Below are positions 15,813 to 27,876 of a stretch of 64,000 nt of DNA, piece after piece. The position numbers were made by a program, and so were the translations under genes. The notes beneath the pieces are model-generated. The model was given only the letters and a program-made list of their open reading frames with translations. It was not told where the DNA came from and did no database searches. The stretch comes from Roseiarcus sp963782255 (GTDB lineage: Bacteria; Pseudomonadota; Alphaproteobacteria; Rhizobiales; Beijerinckiaceae), in assembly GCA_963782255.1 (NCBI GenBank), contig CAWAIS010000001.1, forward strand, positions 4,216,001 through 4,280,000. The letters run 5' to 3'. Position 1 is the first letter of the stretch; each line of letters starts with the position of its first letter.

Positions 15813-17399
15813 ATGGCCGTTAGCGCCAACAGACTTGAGCTTTTGCAGATCGTCGACGCCGTCGCGCGCGAAAAGTCGATCGATCGATCGATCGTGCTCG
15901 CCTCGATGGAGGACGCGATGCAGAAGGCTGCGCGCTCGCGCTACGGCCAGGAGACGGAGGTCCGGGCGGAGATCAATCCGAAGACCGGCGAAATCCGCTT
16001 CTCCCGCCTCCTGCTCGTCGTCGATCAGGTCGAGAACGAGGCGACGCAGATCACGCTCGCGGAAGCGCATAAGAAGAACCCGTCCGCCCAGATCGGCGAC
16101 TGGATCGCCGAATCGCTGCCCCCGTTCGAGTACGGCCGCATCCCGGCGCAGGCCTCGAAGCAGGTGCTCGTACAGAAGATCCGCGAGGCCGAGCGCGACA
16201 AGCAGTACGAGGTGTTCAAGGACCGGATCGGCGAGATCATCAACGGCCAGGTCAAGCGCGTCGAATACGGCAACGTGGTCGCCGACCTCGGCGGGGCTGG
16301 CGGCGAAGCGGTCGTGCGTCGCGACGAATTGATTCCGCGCGAGATGTTCCGCCCCGGCGACCGCATTCGCGCCTATGTCTACGATGTGCGGCGCGAGGCG
16401 CGCGGCCCGCAGATCTTCCTGTCGCGCACCCATCCGCAATTCACCACCAAGCTGTTCGCGCAGGAAGTGCCGGAGATCTACGACGGCATCGTCGAGGTGA
16501 AGTCGGTCGCCCGCGACCCCGGCTCGCGCGCAAAGATCGCCGTCACGTCGAACAATTCCTCGATCGATCCGGTCGGCGCCTGCGTCGGGATGCGCGGCTC
16601 GCGCGTGCAGGCGGTCGTCAACGAGCTGCAGGGGGAAAAGATCGACATTATTCCGTGGTCGCCGGACCCGGCGACTTTCATCGTCAACGCGCTGCAGCCG
16701 GCCGAGGTCATGAAGGTCGTGCTCGACGAGGATTCGACCCGCATCGAGGTGGTCGTGCCCGATGACCAGCTTTCGCTCGCGATCGGCCGGCGCGGGCAGA
16801 ACGTGCGCCTCGCCTCGCAGCTCACTGGATGGGATATCGACATCCTGACGGAGGCCGAGGAGTCCGAGCGCCGCCAGAAGGAGTTCGCCGAGCGCACCAG
16901 CGCCTTCATGGACGCTCTCGACGTCGACGAGACGGTCGCGCAGCTTCTCGCGTCCGAGGGCTTCCGCACGGTCGAGGAAATCGCCTACGTCGAACCGCGC
17001 GAACTAGCCTCAATCGAAGGCTTCGACGCCGAGACGGCGCAGGAACTCCAGACGCGCGCCCAAAACCATCTCGCCAGGGTCGAGGCGGAGTTCGACGACC
17101 AGCGGAAGGCGCTCGGCGTCGCCGACGAACTCAAGGAGATCGAGGGCATGACCTCGCAAATGCTGGTCAAGCTCGGCGAGAACGGCGTAAAGACGCTCGA
17201 GGACCTCGCCGACTGCGCAAGCGACGACCTCGTCGGCTGGAGCGACGGCGACGCCGTCAAGCCCGGCTATCTCGCCGGCTTCGATGTCTCGCGCGCGCAG
17301 GCCGACGCCATGATCCTCGACGCTCGCGTGCGCGCCGGCTGGATCGACGCGCCCGCGCCCGAGGCGGAAGCGCCAGCTGAAGAAGGCCACGGCGCCTGA
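15813..17399 (+). CDS. nusA: Transcription termination/antitermination factor NusA
   Basis: A 528-residue protein that binds RNA polymerase and nascent RNA to control pausing, termination and antitermination. The order is an N-terminal RNAP-binding domain (ANRLELLQIVDAVAREKSID), an S1 domain around residues 135-200 (GQVKRVEYGNVVADLGG), two KH domains with GACVGMRGSRVQAVVNELQG and LAIGRRGQNVRLASQLTGW, and C-terminal helix-hairpin-helix repeats. An AAGGAG site precedes the ATG. Translation is probably coupled to rimP. Confidence 0.97.
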   Translation: MAVSANRLELLQIVDAVAREKSIDRSIVLASMEDAMQKAARSRYGQETEVRAEINPKTGEIRFSRLLLVVDQVENEATQITLAEAHKKNPSAQIGDWIAESLPPFEYGRIPAQASKQVLVQKIREAERDKQYEVFKDRIGEIINGQVKRVEYGNVVADLGGAGGEAVVRRDELIPREMFRPGDRIRAYVYDVRREARGPQIFLSRTHPQFTTKLFAQEVPEIYDGIVEVKSVARDPGSRAKIAVTSNNSSIDPVGACVGMRGSRVQAVVNELQGEKIDIIPWSPDPATFIVNALQPAEVMKVVLDEDSTRIEVVVPDDQLSLAIGRRGQNVRLASQLTGWDIDILTEAEESERRQKEFAERTSAFMDALDVDETVAQLLASEGFRTVEEIAYVEPRELASIEGFDAETAQELQTRAQNHLARVEAEFDDQRKALGVADELKEIEGMTSQMLVKLGENGVKTLEDLADCASDDLVGWSDGDAVKPGYLAGFDVSRAQADAMILDARVRAGWIDAPAPEAEAPAEEGHGA

Positions 17400-17419
17400 T
17401 CGAGGATAGGATCGATCCG

Positions 17420-18133
17420 TTGCGGACCAAAGCGGATTGTGATGAGGGCGGGCCGGAGCGGACCTGCATCGCGACGGGGGCCAAGGGCGCGCCCGAGACG
17501 ATGCTGCGTTTTGCGCTCGGCCCCGACGGCGCCGTCGTTCCCGACGTTCGCAGAAAGCTGCCGGGACGCGGGGTCTGGACGCGGCTCAGCCGCGAGGCTG
17601 TCCGGCGCGCGGCGGCCAAGGGCGCTTTCGCGCGCGCCTTTCGCGCCAAGGCGGAGGCGCCGGCCGAGCTTGCCGACACGGTCGACGCGCTGCTCGAGCG
17701 CGACGCCCTGCAGGCCCTGTCGCTGGCCAACAAGGCGCGCCTCGTCGTCGCCGGCGCCTTCAAGGTCGATGAGGCGATCGCAAATGGCGCCGTCGCGGCG
17801 TTGATCGAGGCGAGCGACGGCGCGCCCGACGGCGTCGCCAAGCGCGCGCAGGCGCTCAGGGCTAAACTCGGAGAGGGCGCAGGAACAATAGCGCGCATAA
17901 ATCTCTTCTCTTCGCGTCAATTGGATTTGGCATTGGGGAAGGCAAATGTGATACATGCTGCCCTCAAATCTGGAGCGGCGGGCTCTGCCTTTCTCGCAAG
18001 GGCGGAGCGTCTGCGCCGTTATCGCGCCAGCGAAGCGGACGCGACCATCAACTCAAGCAACGGCGGCGCGCCGGTCGAGGGCGCCGCGACGCTTGGCCAG
18101 CCGGTAGAATCGGCCGAAAGGCCAAGCGATTAG
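17420..18133 (+). CDS. YlxR-type RNA-binding protein (DUF448) with L7Ae-like C-terminal region
   Basis: A 237-residue protein with a TTG start. The YlxR domain is seen as PERTCIATGAKGAPETMLRF and later LPGRGVWTRLSREAVRRAA. The second part (residues about 80-195: ADTVDALLERDALQALSLAN, KARLVVAGAFKVDEAI, GALxxA-like helices and ALGKANVIHAALKSGAAG) looks like the L7Ae-like extension typical of alphaproteobacterial members. The gene sits between nusA and infB as usual. YlxR-family proteins bind RNA; some have been linked to RNase P. The exact role here is not known. Confidence 0.88.
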   Translation: MRTKADCDEGGPERTCIATGAKGAPETMLRFALGPDGAVVPDVRRKLPGRGVWTRLSREAVRRAAAKGAFARAFRAKAEAPAELADTVDALLERDALQALSLANKARLVVAGAFKVDEAIANGAVAALIEASDGAPDGVAKRAQALRAKLGEGAGTIARINLFSSRQLDLALGKANVIHAALKSGAAGSAFLARAERLRRYRASEADATINSSNGGAPVEGAATLGQPVESAERPSD

Positions 18134-18141
18134 GAATCGGA

Positions 18142-20778
<2,637 letters not shown>

Positions 20779-20801
20779 CTGCGGCGGACGGGGCGGCAGC
20801 C

Positions 20802-21368
20802 ATGAGGGCCAATGTGACGCGCGCCGCGGAGGGTTTCGACCGCCGTTCCTTCACGGTGGCCGAGATCCTGCGCATGCAGGACGCCGGGATCATTTCGGAA
20901 GACGAAGATTTCGAGCTGATCGAAGGCGAGATCGTGCCGATGCAGGCGAAGACTCATCTCCACGAACTGATCAAGTCCGCGCTCAACATCGGCGTGGTTC
21001 GGGCGCTGCCCGACCATCTGTGGATGGGAGTCGAGACCACGATCTACCTGAGCCCCAACACTTTCGTCGATCCGGACCTCGTCGTCTATCCGCGCGGCGT
21101 CAAGCTCGAGGCGGTGAAGGGCTCGGACATCCTGCTTGCGATCGAAGTCGCGCTGACGAGCCTCGCCTATGATCGGGGTCTCAAGGCGCGGCTCTACGCC
21201 CGGCACGGCGTGAACGAGCTTTGGGTGATCGACGCCGAACGCCGGCGCGCCTTCATCCACGCGGGGCCCGAGAAAGGCGGCTGGCGCTCGATCGTGGAAC
21301 GCGGCCCGGACGAAGCGCTGACCTTCGCCGCGCTGCCGGGCTTGTCAGTGCGGCTCGGGTCGATCTGA
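20802..21368 (+). CDS. Uma2 family (PD-(D/E)XK nuclease-fold) protein
   Basis: A 188-residue protein with FELIEGEIVPMQAKTHLHEL, IYLSPNTFVDPDLVVYP, and LAIEVALTSLAYDRGLKARL followed by ARHGVNELWVID. These are the core motifs of the Uma2/DUF820 restriction endonuclease-like fold: acidic E, PDxxV, and IEVxxxSxxxDRxxKxxxY. Targets are unknown for most members, which spread by transfer. It lies 23 bp after infB and before rbfA, so it is probably co-transcribed with the translation operon, which is an unusual place for it. Confidence 0.85.
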   Translation: MRANVTRAAEGFDRRSFTVAEILRMQDAGIISEDEDFELIEGEIVPMQAKTHLHELIKSALNIGVVRALPDHLWMGVETTIYLSPNTFVDPDLVVYPRGVKLEAVKGSDILLAIEVALTSLAYDRGLKARLYARHGVNELWVIDAERRRAFIHAGPEKGGWRSIVERGPDEALTFAALPGLSVRLGSI

Positions 21369-21444
21369 ACCGCGGCCGCGCGCCAAGCTCATTTTAACTC
21401 CGCCCATCTCAAGTTCCCTTCGCGCCAGGCGCGAGATCGGTCAA

Positions 21445-21861
21445 ATGTCCCGCTCTTCCCCCAAGCTCCACACCCCGACCCATCGCGTCGAGCGCGTGGG
21501 CGAACTCATCCGCCACGCGCTTGCCGAGGCTCTTGCCCGCGGCGACGTGCTCGACGACACGCTCGAGCATCATCCGGTGACGATCCCGTCGGTACGGATG
21601 TCCCCGGACCTCAAACTCGCGACCGTGTCGGTGATGCCGCTCGGCGGACGGGCGGCGGCGGCGACGATTGACGCGCTGAACCGCCACAAGAAAGAGCTGC
21701 GCACGCTCGTCGCGCACAAGATCAACCTCAAATTCGCGCCCGAGCTGCGCTTCGCGCTCGATTCGAGTTTCGACGCGCAGGCCCGGATCGACGCGCTCCT
21801 GAAGTCGCCGGAAGTCGCGCGCGACCTTACGGCCCCCAAGCCCGACGAGCGCGAGCCATGA
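21445..21861 (+). CDS. rbfA: 30S ribosome-binding factor RbfA
   Basis: A 138-residue cold-shock and 16S rRNA maturation factor. Visible are THRVERVGELIRHALAEALA, VTIPSVRMSPDLKLATVSVM and LNRHKKELRTLVAHKINLKF, followed by APELRFALDSSFD, the KH-like fold pattern of the family. Its stop overlaps the truB start as ATGA, so translation is coupled. Its normal neighbour infB is separated from it by the Uma2-type gene. Confidence 0.95.
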   Translation: MSRSSPKLHTPTHRVERVGELIRHALAEALARGDVLDDTLEHHPVTIPSVRMSPDLKLATVSVMPLGGRAAAATIDALNRHKKELRTLVAHKINLKFAPELRFALDSSFDAQARIDALLKSPEVARDLTAPKPDEREP

Positions 21862-22829
21862 CGGGTCGGGCAGGCGAACACGCCCCGCCGGCCGAGCGCG
21901 AGTCACGGACCCCGCGTCCGCCAAAGTCGCCGCAAAAGCGCTCGACGCGGGTCGAAGTCAACGGCTGGGTCAACCTCGACAAGCCGATCGGCATTACTTC
22001 GACGCAGGCGGTCGGAAGGCTGAAGTTCCTGTTCAACGCCAAGAAGGCGGGGCACGCGGGCACGCTGGATCCGCTCGCCTCAGGCGTGCTGCCGATCGCC
22101 TTCGGCGAGGCGACGAAGACCGTGCCGATCGTCCAGGAGGGCGCGAAGGCGTACCGCTTCCGCGTGCGCTGGGGCGAGGAGAGCGCGACCGACGATGCCG
22201 AAGGCGAGATCGTCGCGCGCTCCGACAAGCGGCCCGCTCCGGCCGACATCGCGTCCTGCCTGCCGCGGTTCGTCGGCCTGATCGAGCAGACGCCGCCGAC
22301 CTTTTCCGCCGTGAAGATCGACGGCGCCCGCGCCTACGACCTGGCGCGCGACGGCGAGACTTTCGAGATCGCGCCGCGCGCCATTCGCGTCTACCGGCTC
22401 GAGCTCATGTCCGCCGACGCGGACTCTGCAACCCTCGAGGCCGAATGCGGCAAGGGCGCCTATGTGCGCGCGCTCGCCCGCGACCTCGGCCGCGCGCTCG
22501 GCTGCTATGGCCACGTGATCGAGCTCAGGCGCACGCGGGTCGGGCCCTTCGCGGCCGAAGCGGCGGTGCCGCTCGACCGCCTGCCGGACGACGCCGAACT
22601 CATGGCGCGCGCGGTGCTGCCCCTTGAGGCGGCCCTGGCGGAGCTCCAGCTCCTCCCAGTCGACCGCAATGGCGCTGCGATCCTCCGCCGGGGACAGCCG
22701 CTGCTCTTGCGAGGCGCTGCGCCGGCGGAAGGCCCCGCTTGGGCCTCGTGCTTCGGAACGCCGGTCGCCTTCGGCGCGATCGAGGACGGCTATTTCGTGT
22801 CGAGCCGGGTGTTCAACGCGAAGGCGTAA
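21858..22829 (+). CDS. truB: tRNA pseudouridine(55) synthase TruB
   Basis: A 323-residue enzyme that converts U55 of tRNA to pseudouridine. Motifs are GWVNLDKPIGITSTQAVGRL, the catalytic-Asp segment HAGTLDPLASGVLPIAFGEA, YRFRVRWGEESATDDAEGE, and CGKGAYVRALARDLGRAL. The first 30 residues are a basic, poorly conserved extension. It overlaps rbfA by 4 bp, and a convergent gene begins 8 bp after its stop. Confidence 0.96.
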   Translation: MTGRAGEHAPPAERESRTPRPPKSPQKRSTRVEVNGWVNLDKPIGITSTQAVGRLKFLFNAKKAGHAGTLDPLASGVLPIAFGEATKTVPIVQEGAKAYRFRVRWGEESATDDAEGEIVARSDKRPAPADIASCLPRFVGLIEQTPPTFSAVKIDGARAYDLARDGETFEIAPRAIRVYRLELMSADADSATLEAECGKGAYVRALARDLGRALGCYGHVIELRRTRVGPFAAEAAVPLDRLPDDAELMARAVLPLEAALAELQLLPVDRNGAAILRRGQPLLLRGAAPAEGPAWASCFGTPVAFGAIEDGYFVSSRVFNAKA

Positions 22830-22836
22830 GCCTTCC

Positions 22837-24645
22837 TCACTTCCACGCGTCGAACGCCTTCTCCAGCATCGCCTCGCCGTCCGCCGATTTCTGGAAGACG
22901 AGCTTGGCGATGCGGTTGTCGTTGAGCAAAAGCGGGAAGTCGAACCAGGCGCGCGTCTGCATAAGGTCGAGATTGCGGGCGGTGTCCTGATCGTTCTTGG
23001 CGAGCGCGATGAGGAAATAGTCGTCGCTGATCTTCACCTTGACGCTGGTCAGGGCCTCGGAGGCGGTCGAATCGAGCTTGCGCATTTGCGGAAGCCCGAC
23101 GTCCTTGAAGCCCGTGATCGGGGCGCCTTCGGCGAAAGTGAATTTGAGATCGATCGTATGCGTCGCCTGCAGGGTCGGATCGGTGTTCTTCCTCAAGGTC
23201 ATGCTGGCGTGCATCTTGAGGTCGGGAATGTCGGCGTCCGCCTTCACCGCGACCGTGGCCGGCTGTCCGGGCGCGGCCGGGATCGTCGACCAGACCGTCG
23301 AACCGAGATTAACGACCGGCTTCTGCGGATTGTCGGCCGAGGCGATCAGCATCGCGGCGCGCGCGGAACTGGGCAGCGCATTGGGGTTCTGCGCCTCCGC
23401 GGGAGCCGGCGGCTGCTGAGCCTCCTGCCCGGCTTGCGCGGGCGGCTGGGCGCTCTGGGGCTCGGTCGCCGGCCCCGGTTTCACGTCGGCCGGCGCGGGC
23501 GCCGGGGAGGGCTGCGCCGGCGACGGCTGGGCGCGCTGCGCGATCTTGGCGGGCGCTTCCTCGTGCTGTTCGGGCGGCGGGGCGATGGCGAGGTCCTGCG
23601 GCTTCTGCCGCATCAGGATCGCGGCGACCGCGACGGCAAGGACGGCGCCGACGAGAACAGCCGCGACCGCAAGCCAAGGCCAGGACCTCTGCTTTTCGTC
23701 CGCGGGCGGCATGGGCGCAACCGGGCGCTGGCCTTCGGGCTCAAGCCGCGCGGCGGGGCCGATCCGGTCGTCGTCGATCGGGACCTCGGGCGCATCCACT
23801 CCAGGCGGATTGTCGGCGCGGCTCGCGACGATCACGGGAACGGCGCCGGCGGCGCCGTCTGGGGGCGCTGCAGGAACGACCTTGGCCAGATTGGCCGGCG
23901 CCTGCGGCGCGCCCTCCGCCTTCGCGGCGACCACGGGCGGCGCCGCTGCGCTAGCGTTTGGCCCCGCATTGGCGGGCGGCGAGACGTGAACCGGAGGCGG
24001 GGCGGGTACAGGGCCTCGCGGCGAAGCCGGGGCCGGGGCGCGAGCGGCAGGCGCCGGCCTCCCTGAAACCGGCGCGGACGGCTGTTGCGCCCCGGCCGCG
24101 GGGGCGGTCTGGCGGACCGTTGCGGGACGGGGCTGCGCCGGCGCGTCCGACTTTTGTGCGGCTGGCTTCGATTGCGCCACGCTGTCAGGCGGCCCAGACG
24201 GGCGCGCAGGCGTAAAATGAACCCGCGCGGCTTGCGCCCCCGCGGCGACGGGCTGCCCTCCGGTCGGACGGACGGCCGCTTCCGGCTGCGCCGGCCCCGG
24301 AGCCGCGGGAGGCACAACCGGGCGGCTGCGCGGCTGGTACGTAGGCGGCGACGGCGCCGGCGGGCCGGGCGGCGCAGCGGGCGAGGCGGCTGCGTCCTGC
24401 GTGACTTCCTCTCCGACCAGGGCTTGCTCCGGCGAGGCGAATTTCTCCTCCACCATCGCGATCGCCTTGTCGAGCGCGCTTTCCTCGCGCGCGATGTCGC
24501 TCTCGGGGAGCGGGGGGCGCAGCGTCCTGAGCTGGGTCAGGAGCGCCTTGCGCGCCCGGTCATAAATCGCCTGACGCGCCGCCGGCGCGCTCGCGCTCGG
24601 CAAATTCGCGACGGCGCGGGTGAGCAGCGATTGATAATCAGCCAT
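22837..24645 (-). CDS. Large proline/alanine-rich single-pass membrane protein, conserved hypothetical
   Basis: A 602-residue protein in three parts. A helical N-terminal region (ADYQSLLTRAVANLP, AARQAIYDRARKALLTQL) is followed by about 200 residues of Pro/Ala-rich linker and one TM helix near residue 325 (WPWLAVAAVLVGAVLAVAVA). After a second Pro/Ala-rich stretch, a folded C-terminal domain of about 170 residues contains PQKPVVNLGSTVWSTIPAAP and LKFTFAEGAPITGFKDVGLP. The N-terminal block recurs in Hyphomicrobiales proteins of unknown function. The C-terminal domain is probably periplasmic. It converges on truB. Confidence 0.6.
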   Translation of the reverse strand: MADYQSLLTRAVANLPSASAPAARQAIYDRARKALLTQLRTLRPPLPESDIAREESALDKAIAMVEEKFASPEQALVGEEVTQDAAASPAAPPGPPAPSPPTYQPRSRPVVPPAAPGPAQPEAAVRPTGGQPVAAGAQAARVHFTPARPSGPPDSVAQSKPAAQKSDAPAQPRPATVRQTAPAAGAQQPSAPVSGRPAPAARAPAPASPRGPVPAPPPVHVSPPANAGPNASAAAPPVVAAKAEGAPQAPANLAKVVPAAPPDGAAGAVPVIVASRADNPPGVDAPEVPIDDDRIGPAARLEPEGQRPVAPMPPADEKQRSWPWLAVAAVLVGAVLAVAVAAILMRQKPQDLAIAPPPEQHEEAPAKIAQRAQPSPAQPSPAPAPADVKPGPATEPQSAQPPAQAGQEAQQPPAPAEAQNPNALPSSARAAMLIASADNPQKPVVNLGSTVWSTIPAAPGQPATVAVKADADIPDLKMHASMTLRKNTDPTLQATHTIDLKFTFAEGAPITGFKDVGLPQMRKLDSTASEALTSVKVKISDDYFLIALAKNDQDTARNLDLMQTRAWFDFPLLLNDNRIAKLVFQKSADGEAMLEKAFDAWK

Positions 24646-24688
24646 TCAAGATTTGCTCGCTCGCTCTTTCGAAAAAGCGATGTGTCCC

Positions 24689-25984
24689 TTAGTCCCGAAA
24701 CGGATCGTGTACAAGAATCGTGTCGTCGCGCTCCGGGCTGGTCGACAGGAGAGCAACGGGGGCGCCGACCAGCTCCTCGATCCGTCGCACATATTTTATC
24801 GCCTGCGCGGGCAGGTCGGCCCAGGATCGAGCTTTGCTGGTCACGCCCTTCCAGCCTTCGATCGTTTCGTAGACCGGTTCAATCCGCGCCTGGGCGGACT
24901 GGGAGGCCGGCAGATAGTCGATTTCCTTGCCGTCCAGCCGGTAGCCGGTTGCAACCTGGATTGTTTCGAACCCGTCCAGAATGTCAAGCTTGGTGAGCGC
25001 GAGGCCGTCGATGCCGCAGGTGCGCACCGCCTGCCGCGCGAGCACGGCGTCGAACCAGCCGCAGCGGCGCGGGCGGCCGGTGTTGGTGCCGAATTCATTG
25101 CCGCAGCTGCCGATCCGTCGCCCGACGTCGTTGTCCTGCTCGGTCGGGAACGGGCCCGCGCCGACCCGGGTGACATAGGCCTTGACGATGCCGAGCACGT
25201 ATCCGATCGCGCCCGGACCCATGCCGGAGCCCGTGGCCGCGTTGGCGGCGACCGTGTTGGACGACGTCACGAACGGATAAGTGCCGTGATCGATGTCGAG
25301 CAGCGCCCCCTGCGCGCCCTCGAACAGGATGCGCTTGCCCGCCCGCCGCTCGCGATCGAGGAGCTCGAAGGTCGGCGCCATGAAGGGCAGGATCTTCGGC
25401 GCGACGGCGAGGAGCTCCTCGCGGATGGCGGTCGCGCTCGGCGGCGGCAGCCCAAGGCCTCTGCAGAGCGGGCCGTGATGAGACAGCAGGCGCGCGATCT
25501 TGTCGCTCAGCGTGTCGGGTTCGGCGAGGTCCATGAGCCGAATCGCCCGTCGCGCCACCTTGTCCTCATAAGCCGGCCCGATGCCGCGCTTGGTCGTGCC
25601 GATCTTCGTCCCGCCGTCCTGACCCAATTCGCGGTGCGCGTCGAGCTCCCGATGCAGGGACAGAATCAACGGCACATTTTCGGCGATCTTCAGGTTGGCA
25701 GGCGTGATCTCGACGCCCTGGCCGCGCACTTTCTCGATTTCCTCGACCAAGTGACAAGGGTCGAGCACGACGCCGTTGCCGATCACCGCAAGCTTGCCGG
25801 GGCGCACGATGCCCGAGGGCAGGAGCGCGAGCTTGAACACTTTGCCGTCGATCACGAGCGTATGGCCGGCGTTGTGACCGCCCTGGAAGCGCACGACGAT
25901 GTCTGCGCCGACGGAGAGCCAGTCGACGATCTTACCCTTCCCCTCGTCGCCCCATTGGGCGCCGACAACGACGACATTCGCCAT
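24689..25984 (-). CDS. purA: Adenylosuccinate synthetase
   Basis: A 431-residue cytosolic enzyme that makes adenylosuccinate from IMP, aspartate and GTP, the first committed step to AMP. Motifs are the N-terminal VVVGAQWGDEGKGKIVDWLS, QGGHNAGHTLVIDGKVFKLA, GTTKRGIGPAYEDKVARRAI, LFEGAQGALLDIDHGTYPFV, and PRRCGWFDAVLARQAVRTCG. Length and order are normal. It is monocistronic, and a TM protein gene lies 43 bp downstream on the same strand. Confidence 0.97.
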   Translation of the reverse strand: MANVVVVGAQWGDEGKGKIVDWLSVGADIVVRFQGGHNAGHTLVIDGKVFKLALLPSGIVRPGKLAVIGNGVVLDPCHLVEEIEKVRGQGVEITPANLKIAENVPLILSLHRELDAHRELGQDGGTKIGTTKRGIGPAYEDKVARRAIRLMDLAEPDTLSDKIARLLSHHGPLCRGLGLPPPSATAIREELLAVAPKILPFMAPTFELLDRERRAGKRILFEGAQGALLDIDHGTYPFVTSSNTVAANAATGSGMGPGAIGYVLGIVKAYVTRVGAGPFPTEQDNDVGRRIGSCGNEFGTNTGRPRRCGWFDAVLARQAVRTCGIDGLALTKLDILDGFETIQVATGYRLDGKEIDYLPASQSAQARIEPVYETIEGWKGVTSKARSWADLPAQAIKYVRRIEELVGAPVALLSTSPERDDTILVHDPFRD

Positions 25985-26236
25985 CGAAAGCTTGTTCTCC
26001 CCAAGTTCCGCAAAGCGAGAAACCCCGGCGCCAGCGACAATAAGCTGGGCCGGGGCTTATTGCGGGCATGGCCTAGACGATCGGTCTCACTGAGTAAAGC
26101 CGCGAAGTCGTCGCAGGCGCGACGTGCCCGCCCGACGGCGGCCCGCGTCGAAAATCGCATCCGCGCCGTCTTGGATTGGCCGCAGCTGCTCGCCATATGC
26201 TCGGCGCGGCCGATTAGGCCGGAATCGGAGAGTGAC

Positions 26237-27007
26237 ATGACCCCCGAAGAACGCCAGATGCTCGCTGGCCTGTTCGAGCGAATCAATGCGGCAGGCGCCA
26301 ACCAGCGCGATTCGCAGGCCGAGGCCTTCATCAACGACGCCGTGCACGCCGCGCCCCATGCGCCTTATGTGCTCGCGCAGACCGTGCTCGTGCAGCAGCA
26401 TGCCCTGGAAGCCGCGGCGCAGAGGGTGGCCGAGCTCGAGGCTCAGGCGCGTCAGGCGGCCGAGCAGCATGAGCAGCAGGGCAGCTTCCTCGGCAATCTC
26501 GGAAAGACGATTTTCGGCGGCGGCGCGCCCTCGACGCCGCCCCGGCAGAATTACGACGCGTCCTCCTATCAGCGCGGACCTCAAGGGGCGCCGGGGCAGG
26601 CTTATGAGCCGCCGCCTCAGCCGCAGGCGCCGCCGCCTTCTCCTTACGCGCCCCAGCGCGGACCGTGGGGAGCGCCGGCGGGCGGCGGCGGAGGAGGCTT
26701 CCTGCAGAACGCCGCATCGACTGCGGCGGGCGTCGCGGGCGGCGTCGCGCTCGGCAATCTGCTCGGCGGCCTCTTCGGCGGCCATTCGGGCGGCGGCGGT
26801 CTGTTGGGCGGCGGCTTCGGCGGCGGGGGCTTGCCCGGCGGCGGCAGCGAGAACATCACCAATATCTATGAGACGGCGCCGGATCAGGGCCTCGACCCCG
26901 GCCAGATAGAGCCCAGCGCGCCGGACGACGCCGGCTATATCGACAACTCGTCGTTCGACGATTCGTCCTTCGACGATCCCTCGGGCGGCGGCTATGACGA
27001 CGTCTGA
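26237..27007 (+). CDS. DUF2076 family protein
   Basis: A 256-residue protein. The N-terminal region has MTPEERQMLAGLFERINAAG, SQAEAFINDAVHAAPHAPYV and LAQTVLVQQHALEAAAQRVA, the DUF2076 signature of a periplasmic-type ligand-binding helical domain. The middle is proline/glutamine-rich. It is followed by a glycine-rich hydrophobic segment (AAGVAGGVALGNLLGGLFGG) and an acidic aspartate/serine-rich tail with repeated SSFDDSSFDD. The function is unknown. It is divergent from purA. Confidence 0.85.
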   Translation: MTPEERQMLAGLFERINAAGANQRDSQAEAFINDAVHAAPHAPYVLAQTVLVQQHALEAAAQRVAELEAQARQAAEQHEQQGSFLGNLGKTIFGGGAPSTPPRQNYDASSYQRGPQGAPGQAYEPPPQPQAPPPSPYAPQRGPWGAPAGGGGGGFLQNAASTAAGVAGGVALGNLLGGLFGGHSGGGGLLGGGFGGGGLPGGGSENITNIYETAPDQGLDPGQIEPSAPDDAGYIDNSSFDDSSFDDPSGGGYDDV

Positions 27008-27070
27008 CGATTGAAGCCCCCGTCCTCCCCCCCCCTTTGTGAGAGAGGGCGAGGGCGGCGCTTTTTTCCG

Positions 27071-27799
27071 TCACATGACGATCACTTTCGCGCCGACCGG
27101 CACGCGATTGTAGAGATCGATGACGTCGTCGTTCAGCATGCGGATGCAGCCTGACGAGACGTTCTTGCCGATCGTCGACGGCTCGTTGGTGCCGTGGATT
27201 CGGTAGAGCGACGAGCCGAGATAGAGCGCCCGCGCGCCCAGCGGATTTCCGGGACCTCCGCCCATGTGCTGCGGCAAGTCGGGTCGGCGCAGTAGCATCT
27301 GCGCGGGGGGCGTCCAGCCCGGCCATTCCGCCTTCCGCGTGACGCGCTTCACGCCCGACCATTCAAAGCCGGGCCGCCCGACTCCGACGCCATAGCGGGT
27401 CGCGCGGCCGTTCGGTTCGACGAGAAACAGGAACTTGTCCGGCGTGTCGATGATGATCGTCCCCGGCGCCTCGGGCCCGGCATAGTCGACCTCCTGCCGT
27501 CTGAACCTCGCCTCCGGCTCGCCCTGCGGCTCGGGATTCGTCTGCGGAGCGAGCGCCGCGGTTTGGGGCGGAGGCTCCACTGGCGATGGCGCCGCGGCAG
27601 GCGCGGCGACCGGCGGCTGGCTTTCGGCGGTCGCCGCCCGCGACGCGAGAAGCCCGAACAGTCCGCCGTGCACGCCCTCAGGGAGCGGAGGCGCGGCATC
27701 TTCCAGTCCGAGAATTGCGAGCCCGTCGTTGCCAGCGAGGGCGACGGCCGGCGCCGCGCACGCCGCTACGAAGATCGCCGCCCGAATTGCGCCCCGCAT
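27071..27799 (-). CDS. L,D-transpeptidase (YkuD domain), secreted
   Basis: A 242-residue protein. A signal peptide (AIFVAACAAPAVALA) is followed by a proline/alanine-rich linker and a C-terminal YkuD domain of about 130 residues. That domain has IHGTNEPSTIGKNVSSGCIR, giving the HxxN and SxGCxR catalytic motif with its active Cys. Such enzymes form 3-3 cross-links in peptidoglycan or attach proteins to it. The final VPVGAKVIVM is the usual domain end. It converges on the DUF2076 gene. Confidence 0.92.
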   Translation of the reverse strand: MRGAIRAAIFVAACAAPAVALAGNDGLAILGLEDAAPPLPEGVHGGLFGLLASRAATAESQPPVAAPAAAPSPVEPPPQTAALAPQTNPEPQGEPEARFRRQEVDYAGPEAPGTIIIDTPDKFLFLVEPNGRATRYGVGVGRPGFEWSGVKRVTRKAEWPGWTPPAQMLLRRPDLPQHMGGGPGNPLGARALYLGSSLYRIHGTNEPSTIGKNVSSGCIRMLNDDVIDLYNRVPVGAKVIVM

Positions 27800-27876
27800 G
27801 CCTAAATCGCCCCTGAAAGCCCAAGGCGTCAGGGGATCACGAAAATCCTAATGCTTTCCTTGGACGTGCGACTGCT

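Noticed and set aside
15873..15897. GATC-rich run in nusA
   Set aside because: It encodes the conserved KSIDRSIVLASMEDA region; codon-driven, not a separate site.
22624..24066. A 480-codon plus-strand frame overlapping truB and the Pro/Ala-rich gene
   Set aside because: Low-complexity arginine-rich shadow of the Pro/Ala linker on the other strand.
27008..27070. Possible bidirectional terminator between DUF2076 and the L,D-transpeptidase gene
   Set aside because: A C-run and T-run are present but no convincing stem could be paired by eye.
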